A stretch of DNA of 64,000 nucleotides, taken from Brachypodium distachyon (lineage: Eukaryota > Streptophyta > Magnoliopsida > Poales > Poaceae). Within the stretch, counting starts at the first letter, position 1; each line of letters begins with the position of its first letter. The position numbers and the translations under genes are program-made. The notes under the pieces are model-generated. The model was not told the origin of the DNA, did not search any database, and saw only the letters and a list, made by a program, of their open reading frames with translations. The stretch is from contig NC_016133.3 of assembly GCF_000005505.3 (NCBI RefSeq), forward strand, positions 54,339,237 to 54,403,236, in the 5' to 3' direction. This document shows, piece by piece, positions 54,377-64,000 of the stretch.

Positions 54377-57300
54377 TCATATGCAAGCACTGAGTGAATA
54401 GAAATCGCACCCCAGATCGTCACCAAAGGAAATGTCGTCCTTCTCCTGCATATGAACCAGCAAAGGTTGTCGTTAGATGAATCTCCATCAATATGTGTTG
54501 CTTGCGATGAGCTTGTGATGAAGAGAAATGGTTCGTTGGTTTGCAGCCAGTGGAGTTTTGGTTTTGTTTTCCAAGATGAATGATAAAGTAAAGGTGATAT
54601 GAGAGTCCCCTTACCACTTTGATTATGGAATTGAGAAGACCGTCGAAACTGCAGGTGCTAGAACTAAGCTCGCTCTGCAGTCTTGGAATGCTCAAATCAG
54701 AGGCATTCCTTGGCATCTGCAGATCTTCTGAAAAGAGGGCATCGAGCTTGGTTTGTGGCACGACCACTGGAGCACTTGCACTTGTCTGTCCAGTCATTCT
54801 GGCACAATGGCTGCTGTTAATGCTGTCATTATTCGTCCTTTGGCTCATGGAATGATATGCTCCAAGTCCAAAATTACTGGTCAGTTGAGAAGAACTCCAT
54901 ACGAGCTTTGGATCAAGTAGACTGTCTCCACTCCTTTCATTTATCTTCTGTCTAAAACTGTTTCCACTCCCGAAGTTCAAGTACTTTTGATTGGTATCTG
55001 AAGGTGAAGGGCCACCAAAAGAGCTAGCTCCCACATTGGTATCTCTTGCTACTGCTGAGGATGTAGTACCACACAATCTAGTTGCACCATTATTGTTGAA
55101 TGAACTGTTTGTTAGTAACCTGCTAGCAGAATATCCAGATAAAGGGGTAGCGCACTGCTGGGATACACGGGACTCCAACAGACCAGAAGAGGCTCCAACG
55201 GCACCTTCAAGATGTTCTAATCTTACAGAGGGAGCTCTAATTGATGGCTGGATGTCAACTTTGCCTTGTGTGAACTCCACAAGATCTTGAGGCAGCAATG
55301 GACTGCTTGTGACGCTTTGGAATATGCCAGGCGTACCATTAGCCTGGCCATTCACAGAAAGGATGGTGGACAGATCACCGGTTTCTTCATTGATAAACTT
55401 TTGTTGCAGTTGGGCCGGCCCTAGCGATGTCACCAAACCTTGTGCCAAATTCCCTTGCTGGTTCCCTCGTAAGCTAAGATGGTACTTATTTGCATCAACA
55501 ATTGAATGGTTTGTTGTGCTACTGCCACTTGCAGTCTGAATAGACCTGGAAGAAGCCAGTCCCTGTATCACAAGCGCCGTTTGATTGTTTCTAGGACTAT
55601 TTAGCAATCCATGAGCACTGAAAGATGGTAGTGCTGTGGGAGAGGTGAAAGCTTGATAACCCTGGAGTCCTTCGAAAGCACCCATCCGCAGAAAGTGGTC
55701 TTTACCTCCCAAAGAAGCAACGATGCCAGCTTGTTGTGATGCCACAGCACTTAACCGTCTGAGATAAAGCCTATATTTCTGCATGTACACCAAACGAAAC
55801 AGTTAGACTTGAGAAGCAGGTTCTAGTGAGTATTTATGCTCATCTCATATTTAATTGTTCAAAAATGAGATCTAGTAGAGCAAATTTCTAGTTTCACATA
55901 CATGTGCTTGCTGAATTTTGTTAAATGGTGTAGACAAGTGCTACAGAAAGAAAAGATAAAAGCCTTTTTCCACCTCCAGGAGGAAGCTTAGCCCTAGGAC
56001 AGTAGGACTGCTCAGATGCAGGCACACATCTATACTGATGGTTGTAGTTTCCTTCTCAAATTGGCTATAGGTATGCATGTGTCTGGTTATGTGACGTGCA
56101 GTACATAAATTCTGTGTCTGCTGAGCCGTTAGAATTCAATATCAACGGTGTAGATATTTTAGCCTATATAGACGACCATGGCAGCATCTTGTCCTTTTGC
56201 TTTAATTATATTATAGATACAGAAAAAAAAAAGTCTGCCTTGCCTGTAGGTGACTAGCAACGTTTTCCCTGGTGAGCTTTTCAACATTCATGAGCTCAAG
56301 AATCCTTTTTGGCACAGCTTCTGCATAAACAAAAGAGAATAGTTTGTAACACAAGTGACTGTAAAAAAGCTTAATAGCAACACAAAAGGGAGGTACTGGT
56401 TAGTACTTACTGTCAATTCCAAGATGGTTAACAGCAGCGACAAATTTCCGATGCAGTTCCACTGACCAAACAACTCTTGGCCTCTTTGGAGCCGAAGGGT
56501 CATCGTCATCTTGACCATTGCTCTCCTCATCTTCACCTTCCTCCTCGCTATGGTAATCCTTCCTCTTCTTGTTGGGCCTCCCATTTTGGTCAGGTGACCC
56601 ACATGTAACTTGGCTGTACACATAGCCAGAATCCGCATTTGGTGGCTTATTGCACTCTTCATAGGTATCAAGATTAACATAGTCAGGAGTACTGAATTTC
56701 CTCCTAACAACATGCTGCCAGATATTCCTAAGCTCTTCAATTCGAACAGGTTTTAGGAGATAGTCACAGGCACCATGAGTTATCCCCTTCATCACAGTTT
56801 TTGTCTCTCCATTCCCAGATAACACTGCATGGAAAATACTTGATTAGCATCAACATGTTCCCCTTTCCCAATTAAAATCCTACAAACTGCATGTCAGTGA
56901 GAATATATTCACTTGAAAGTGCCTCCTATAATCAACAAGATTAAGAATTGGATAGTTGTGAGATGGATACATTTTGAACTTTTTTACGGTAAAAGAAAGA
57001 GATAATTTTGGAACTTACTAATGACAGGGAGGTCCATTTCAAGCCCCACGAGCTCAAGAAGCTTGAAGCCATCCATGTCTGGCATGTGGACATCACTGAT
57101 AACTAGATCAAACATGTCCCTGTTTTCCCGCAGCATCCTCAGCGCGATAACAGCCTGATTCGTTGCTGTCACTGGAAACAGGACACATATTACTCTTCCA
57201 AGTTAGTAACAACAGAAGAAATGGATAGGATCTTGTACAACTTTGCACGGCAAAAGAACCATCCCATAGCCCAGGCAGCATTTATTCATATGATAAATAG

Positions 57301-57711
57301 TGAAATCATAAATTCAGATCATGCAATTGAATGAATGTATTGATCTAGAGGTACACAATCTTTCACCGCAGGCAGCATTTATACATAATATGTACATCGA
57401 ATCTAGTACTTGTGACTTTGTAGGACTACCGACGATATATTTATTGTCTGTCCTAGACACTGAGGAACACGCAAAATTCTAAAGCAGAACATCTAGCAAT
57501 GACTACTCATATAACACAGTAGCCGGCTCGTAAACAAAATAAAATTGTCAGCTGCGAAATAAGTTCTCTCACCATGGTACTGGCAGCGCCGCAGGAGGGT
57601 CTCGAGCACCTTGAGGCACACCGGGTCGTCGTCTACGGCGAGGACCCTCATGCCGACGGGGAACTGGTCCCTCCCCCTCGCCGCCACGCCTCTCATCTCC
57701 TCCGGCCTCAT
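54377..57711 (-). CDS. RR24: Type-B response regulator (cytokinin signalling)
   Basis: A transcription factor switched on by phosphotransfer from cytokinin receptors. Exons: 57711-57573, 57171-57019, 56824-56411, 56320-56244, 55778-54615, 54445-54377; 2016 nt, 671 residues. The receiver domain has the acidic triad at 27-29, the phospho-acceptor Asp73 in [10 protein letters not shown] and Lys122 in LLKPVR. An acidic linker follows ([16 protein letters not shown]). The GARP/Myb-like DNA-binding domain runs from KRPRVVW (211) to [12 protein letters not shown] (about 270). The Gln/Ser/Asn-rich tail should be an activation region. The intron after exon 4 has a GC donor (CAG/GCAAGG); the others are GT-AG. 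An ATG at 57696 is an alternative start; upstream in-frame codons are not ATG. The symbol rests on likeness to rice ORR24 and recalled position. Confidence 0.93.
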
Positions 57712-60700
57712 GGGAACAACTTCTTCCAGAACACCCTCCCCAACTCGAGCCAATCCGCAACAAGAAACCGGCCCAAGAACAGGTTGCTCTACTCCCAAAA
57801 GTACCAGCAGAGGCAGTTACGGGAAGCAAGAACTGAAATTTGGACAGAAGACAAGTTATTGGTGGCACCAGTCTCCAATCAAGAAACCGTGAACCCAAAA
57901 CTGTGCAGATTGAAGGAGCAAGTAGCAAGGAGGGAGCGAAAGATGTGGACGGGCGAGGTGGCTTGGGCGCCTCCCAATCGCCCAGCAAGGAAAGGAAAGG
58001 AAAGGAAACCTACCACCCAACTACGGCTGAAAAGAGAGAGGAGGAGGGGAAGAAGGAGGAGAAGCAGCTGGTGGATTTGGACCGGGGCATGGATGGATGG
58101 GGCTCGAGGACCAAACGCACCACCTCCCGCGTCATTATTGAGGCAAAGATGTGGGAAAGCAAAAGGGGCGGAGTTGGAGACGCCAAAAAGAGATGGGGTT
58201 AAGAAAGCAGGAGCAAAGATGGCGACTGCTCTTAGATGACCCAGCAACCACCTCTCAGCTCATATATACAAATGATCGAATCACAGGCTCTACGCTGCTG
58301 CAGCTGATGATCTCTCACCGGACCTTGGAGAGAAGAGTGATGGGGATTTGGTTGGAGGGGCCAGGAACGAAGGGAGTGGTAGTGGTGGCAATGGTTCTTG
58401 TGGTTGGGGAATGGTGAAGAGAGGGGATGTGGGAATGTCTGAGAGGAGGGGCATGGGCGTCCATGGATATAGCTAGAGTCAAAAGGACGGTGGCAAGGGA
58501 TACAACAGAGGTGGGGCCCTGAGCATCCACAAGTTTCCCAGCTGATTATGAGCTCGTGATTCTCTCTGCTGCGCGGCAAGGAGGCACCGCTTCAGCAACA
58601 AAGGTGTCATCGTCGTAGAGATTAACAGCTACAGCAGTAGTATATGACAGGGATTAGTGGCCAAATCAATACAGGCTACGGGGGGCTGCAGCCTGAGAGG
58701 AGGAGGGGTTGGATTGATGAGGTCGGCGCCTCGGCGGTCGAGGGGCAGAGGACAGCTGCGGTGCCCGCGGCGGACAAGCGACAACGGAGGCAGGCAGCGG
58801 AGCGGCGCCGGCGGCCTAACACTGCCTTTCTACCGCGCTTGTAAATGGGGATCGAGATCGATTGCACAGGGTCGCGGTGGCAGGCTCGCAGCATCGCTGA
58901 TTGTTACGATCACACCGTGGTCCGTGGGCCTGGATTTGTGCCTAGAAAATACAGTGAAAAAAAAACATCTGATTTTATCGCACCAAAAAAAAAACTACAC
59001 ACAACACTTCCGAGTTCGAGTCTCAACTCTCAAGTCGGCCTTGACCTGGGGCGTGACGAGGCGTCTCTCTCTCACGAGTCACGAGCTTGTCGAGGCTTGA
59101 GCCAAGCCTACACGAGCTTTGCTTGGCTCGCCGGTCGGCTCATGTCGTGCACACCTGTTTGCTTAACTACTTTTTTTAAAGAAAAACAGACGTTACTACT
59201 CCATTGATATGCATGATTGATGATACACAGCACGAGACAAAAGAAAAACCTGGATTTGGTAGACTGTGCTGCTTCTGTTTCGAGCGCGTCAAAGTGATTA
59301 ATTTGATCTTCTTCCTTTTCTGCCGGAACGCTATTGGTCACGAAACAGCATCTACGAAGCAGAATGGGAAACACATGGCGAATTTACGCGCACCCGCAAA
59401 CCGCAGCGAACAATCCGGCCGCCTGAGATCGAACACACGGCGCGCCCGACGTCGACGCTGCTCCCTCCGCGGTAGCTGTACAAAACACGGCAGATCCCGG
59501 CGCTTTGGACATTGGTCGTGGGAGGGAGCCGTTTCCCGTTTCCCGCGCGAGGGGCGTGGCGTTTGCGCGCGCAGACGGAGACGGAGATGGATGGGCCAGG
59601 GTACGGTGGGCCTCCGATCCTCCGGCTCCGGGCTATAGCTAGGCCTGCTGCGCCCACGCTGCACGTACGCGCAGGCAGTTTCGAACCGTCTGGTGTTTGC
59701 ACTGCAAAAAATTTCACGGCCGGGCGGACGGCCCGGGTAGGGGAAGGAAAACCGAAAAGGGCTTTGCGACACGACACGGCGTCGCCACGCCCACGGACGG
59801 AGACCGAGACTGCTTGTGGTTGTGAGGATCGATCGGCTTTGCTTGCTTGGCTGACTGGCTGGCTGGATGATCTCACCGAGAGCTGGATCCACACGCCGAT
59901 GACGCCCGCCTTTTGACTCTTTGCGGATGCTCACCGGCTACGTACGCTGCTCGTGGTCTCAGTGGGCACTGTACTGTATAGTATACGTACGCGCGCGCGT
60001 CAGCATCCGAGATCGACTGTCAACAGGAGCCATCGATCGATACCGGCCGGCTCGGTAACTTAATTCCTTCTTCTTTTTGCGATCATGATTCGGTAAATTC
60101 GTTCCTCCCTCCCTCCCTCGCTTTAACCGGCGAATAACTCAACGTCGCGTCGGTCGACCTCGCTTTAAACGTCCAAGTCACCCCGATTCATATATTGGTC
60201 ACACCCTAGCTCTTTGCACCGCTTCTGTTTTTTCCCAGGCCAGCATTACGGACATACGGTGGTGAGACACTCAGCTCGCTCATCTTATTAACGCCAATGA
60301 ACAAAATTCGCCCCCTATATGTATTTATCGATATAATATTGTTGGTAAGACCGTCTACATTTGCAATCTAATTGTTGAACTCACTCCATTCGTTTTCACT
60401 AAAAGACGCGTTTTCATGAAATTTTTCAAACGGTACGTTTTTAGATCGATGGCATGCCTCTAACTTCTACCGTTGCAAGTGTCAGCTAAATCTAGCGCAC
60501 TTCCCAAGAACATCGATCCACAAAGTTAACCTCATTAAGTACCTGATCCTCCATGGGTCGATGCTTGCACACATCGATCGACCATGCATGTCTACAGGTG
60601 GGGGTGGGGCGCCCTAGGAAGCTTTATATACGTACATGCATATGGTACATGATACGGAGTAGATTGATTAGAACACTGAATGCAGTCCATGTAACCTTTT

Positions 60701-61222
60701 GACGTACAACTAAATCATGGTGTCTCTGCCTAGCTACATGGCTAGATAATGCATGTAGTATCTGTCTTAAAATACCTTGTCTCCATGGACAACGATCGAT
60801 CAGTGACCAAGATCGATGGGATCTGTGCGTGTACCCATATGGCCATATCTCTCATTAACCCCTCTAGACCTACTACTAATCATGAGTACCTAGTATCTGT
60901 GTGCCGGACCCGGCCGGTCAAATCCATTAACTGCACCGTCGTGCCCACTTCTCCATTACGTACCAATAAATTTGCATGATTCGATCGGTGGTACCACTCC
61001 TAACTCATGTGTGTTTAACTTTTGAGCCGTCACCGTTCAACTGTAGTACGTGTACGTAACGTCCGGAACGTGGCTCGGATGCAAAATAGCCAATGGCCGG
61101 CGTGCATATGCTCGAAAAGGTTTCGGCAGATCACCAATGCGTTGTTTCCCGATGGCGCGTACGCATGCACGTACGTCCCACCACCTTTTGATCGTACCTG
61201 AGGCTTAACCTTTCGCATCAGA
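57712..61222. other. Upstream region of the response regulator and gene-free DNA
   Basis: Bases 57712 to about 58240 look like a CT-rich 5' leader on the minus strand, with a 41-codon upstream frame (58135-58010) and a TATATATG at about 58261-58268 as a possible promoter. GC-rich sequence at 59380-59900 has long frames on several strands but no recognisable protein. The rest is AT-rich, with TACGGAGTA at 60653-60661. Confidence 0.45.
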
Positions 61223-61230
61223 TTCTTGTC

Positions 61231-62204
61231 TAGGGATAGCGACGGTACCCGATACCCGTCAACCCGTTTAAGACGCGGGTATGGTAAGAAAAAATACCCG
61301 TTGATATGTAAATGGTAAAATCTTGTAACGACCGGTATAACGGGTACAAACATGGTATTGAATTACCCAAACCCGTATACCCATATACCCGCATCTAAGA
61401 CCTAATCTAATCCCCGATTCCCATCCAGCCATCCCGGTCCGCCGCCAGGCCGAGGCGCGCGCCCGCCACAAGGCCACGAGCAGACGCGCTCACGCGCCCC
61501 CGCCTCTCCTCCCGCCTCCGTCGGCCTCTGCCCCGCCCTTCGCCGCCAGCCCACCACTCTCTCCACGACCACGAGCTGACGAGCACCAGTCCGCCCGGCG
61601 CGTGATCGGGTCGTCGTAGTCCGCGGTGAAATAGCCGGCGGCGGGATCTCGAACTGGTCGGCCGAACGAAGTGCCCCGCGGACGGTGCCGCGATGGGATC
61701 TGCGGGTGGATGCCCCGCGTCCCGGCCTCCGGCACTGCCACTGCATCACGATCCCAACAAGTCAATTTGCATGTTCCGTTTATATCCCATCCAGCGAGAT
61801 GCATGGGGGTCATAAGATTTGTTTGAATGTAGAGAATGATCTTGGGTTCTTTTTCTTGTCCACGTTTTTTTGGCTGGATAGCTAATTGGAAGGTCCAAGT
61901 TCCCATTTTGTGCTAGATTGGATTTTCTTCCTAATCTGTTCGAGTGCTACTGTCTCTGTTGTTTAAGGGTGAATATGTTCTAATAACATTTTTATTCCAT
62001 GCTGTTTTGCTGTTTTGCTGAAATAGTGATGTTTCGAGGATCCAGCGGGTCGGATAAAAATACCCGCGGGTAACCCGTACCCGTGACGGGTGACGGGTAT
62101 GGTCATATCCGACTATGGGTACGGGTAGCAGTTGAGGGTCGGGTCGTCAGGTACGGGTATGGTTAAGCTGTACCCGTACTTGAACCCGACGGGTGACATC
62201 CGGA
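61231..62204. mobile_element. hAT-like non-autonomous element (974 bp)
   Basis: A perfect 8-bp target duplication, TTCTTGTC, flanks it (61223-61230 and 62205-62212). The left end is TAGGGATAGCGACGGTACCC and the right end, read inward, is TCCGGATGTCACCCG; both are followed by clusters of GGGTAC/ACCCG motifs within about 150 bp of each end. The interior has a GC-rich block (61430-61740) unlike the AT-rich flanks, perhaps captured host sequence. No transposase is seen. Confidence 0.82.
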
Positions 62205-62212
62205 TTCTTGTC

Positions 62213-64000
62213 TACTACTAGCACATACTCGTTTTGTTTTTTTATGTACTCTCCGTATATATAAAATATGCAAGTTTTCTCAAAAACATTTAAACTTTAA
62301 GAAACTATCATGCTCCCTTTATTTAGGATTTATTTTGTGTGTTCTAGTTTTTCTGCTTCCTTTTTGTGTCATCTTACATCAAACTGACCATTGGACGAAG
62401 ATACACATTCCACAAGATTGCGTGGTCTTTATGAAAAGAGAGACTTTTGTGGGCTAGGTACCTGACCCCATAAGTGCGGCCAAACGTTAAACCTGCGCTC
62501 CCGCGTACTTACTTACTGTTCAAGACGCTGTACTCTTCTCTTAATCATGTGTCACATGAAATGGGCTAGTACTACGTACGTATGGTCGTATGGAGCAGTA
62601 GTGCGTGTGTTGTTTAGTTAAGTACATTGTTTAGTTAAGTACATTTCTTTAATTTACACTTACTTCTCCTCGCATGTGATGTGGGACCTACCCAAATAAC
62701 ACTTGGAGCATGCGATTGCGAGCATGTATATTTATAGGTCACTGATGACCGAACGTTGAGTCATCCTCACTACTGCTCGAGTGCTCGAGGACGATGGGCT
62801 AGCACAAACAGGAGAACACTGACGTCACAACCAGCTTATATATTCTCGCATGCAAAATATAAAATAAAACGGCCGGGAATCAAAGAGCATCGATTCCTCC
62901 TTTTATATGATTCATGAGGCCATTTTTACTAATTAATTAATTCATCGATCTTTCTTTCCTTTTGACTTTTAGAGTGATATTTTCCTCCTTTTGACTTTTG
63001 GAGTATGATATTTCCTCCTTTTGACTCTGGGGGGATTCTTCCAAAAAAAAGTATGCACGTACGTATGGGGTACGTTGCTTCCACGAGACTGCATGAATTA
63101 ACTAACATTTGTCTCGTTGATGATGATTAATCAATTGTGTATGGTCCAATAATTCACCGAGAAGGTACGTACTATCCAATAATTAAGTCCGCCAGGTATG
63201 GCACATAAGCTCACATGCATGCGTACGTACATACGGGCTGCATGCATGCATGCACCCGCGCGTACATCTCTCATGTGTGTAAAATACACATGGTGCCATT
63301 AAATATTTTCTGTTGGGCTTGTATCCGTAGTGCAATTACTTAACACGAATCCATCTTGCATAATAGTCTACTCCGTTCTATAATTAATTAATTAGGTGTA
63401 TTACATTTAGTCGAGAGGCAAAGACTTTGATCAATTAATAATTACTCCCTCCATCTTACTTACATACTTCCTCCGTCCGCAAAAGAACTTACATTTCGGT
63501 TCTTCAAGAAAGTTAGGCAAGATAGAAAGTGCATTGGGAACCTGCCAGCCATCATCTCTCTCTTCTTTAATTCTCCCACCTCCAACGAGCTAAATGCATG
63601 AAAAAATGTTATCGGATTTGATTTCCGCGTAATAAGAGAGAAGCAATTTTTTTTTAGTCTAAAAATGCTTTGAAAAGAGAGAAGTACGCTCTTTTGTGGA
63701 TAAATTTGAAACAGAAACATACACAAACTTCGCGTACTGGTATCTCAGAGAAAAAAATCCATGCTACAATGAAAAGAAACAGATGAACACGCAATTGTCA
63801 GTGTCCATGCATGCATGCATTATGGCGTTCAGGCTAGCTAGCTAGGACACAATTTAACGGTCTCCAAAATTGATTCCTCCATCGATCTCGCTTCGCCCCC
63901 AACATACAACATATAGATACCCAAACACAATTAACTGCGGTGTCGCAAATAAACGCACACGGGAGGCCGGCCGGCGACACTATATTGTCCGTACAACGTC
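62213..64000. other. Gene-free AT-rich end of the window
   Basis: No gene is seen. Short direct repeats occur at 62611-62643 (TGTTTAGTTAAGTACAT twice) and 62955-63025 (three copies of CCTTTTGACTyT). Stowaway-like tips appear at about 63443 and 63470, the latter pairing loosely with sequence near 63690. CATGCATG and CGTACGTA runs are frequent. Confidence 0.45.

Noticed and set aside
59000..59060. GTTCGAGTC, resembling a tRNA T-loop
   Set aside because: No matching acceptor stem, anticodon arm or D-arm around it.
59338..59934. 198-codon minus-strand and overlapping plus-strand frames
   Set aside because: Several overlapping frames in GC-rich DNA, Arg/Ser-rich, no recognisable domain and no splice context.
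61490..61906. 138-codon frame inside the 974-bp hAT-like element
   Set aside because: No transposase motif; the frame follows from GC-rich sequence.
1..64000. CRISPR arrays, operons and prophage-like features
   Set aside because: Introns, MITEs and plant gene families show a plant nuclear origin. The tandem repeats seen have no spacer structure.

Overview
The window is nuclear DNA of a grass, very probably a compact-genome Pooideae such as Brachypodium. Genes have many short introns with GT...AG borders, GC-rich first exons and AT-rich intergenic DNA. Stowaway, Tourist-like and hAT-like miniature transposons are scattered between and inside genes. The order leucine aminopeptidase, class II formin, ubiquitin protease, bHLH, RH1 helicase, CAF1 and type-B response regulator matches my recollection of the end of rice chromosome 2 (about Os02g0794700 to Os02g0796500). 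That match is recalled, not searched.

Layout from left to right. (1) 1-1510 is intergenic. (2) 1511-4719 (-) is a ten-exon plastid-type M17 leucine aminopeptidase. (3) 6036-14373 (-) is a 17-exon class II formin with PTEN-like, C2, FH1 and FH2 parts. (4) 18403-23890 (+) is a 12-exon ubiquitin-specific protease with a 9-residue tandem repeat. (5) 24762-31150 holds a duplicated F-box/DUF295 segment; both copies are broken. (6) 31649-32897 (+) is a POLAR-like coiled-coil protein. (7) 33145-34260 holds a decayed FAR1/MULE transposase and a hAT-like MITE. (8) 35043-38116 (+) is a group XI bHLH factor. (9) 40645-44409 (-) is the RH1 DEAD-box helicase. (10) 45107-45911 is a solo LTR. (11) 46251-47444 (-) is a DUF1668 gene, divergent from (12) 47740-49733 (+), a PPR gene. 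(13) 52236-53123 (-) is a CAF1 deadenylase. (14) 54377-57711 (-) is a type-B cytokinin response regulator. (15) 57712-64000 is the regulator's upstream region followed by gene-free DNA with a 974-bp hAT-like element.

The genes do not form a pathway. They are ordinary housekeeping and developmental loci: peptide turnover, actin nucleation, deubiquitination, cell polarity, transcription, RNA handling and cytokinin signalling. Exon borders were placed by hand from splice consensus, reading frame and family similarity. In each intact multi-exon model the exon lengths sum to a multiple of three. I found no wholly new system. The most unusual items are formin exon 3 (tandemly duplicated acceptor plus a GC donor), the twice-broken F-box duplication, two hAT-like MITEs with 8-bp target duplications, the 974-bp hAT-like element, the UBP repeat and three long poly-G/C runs.
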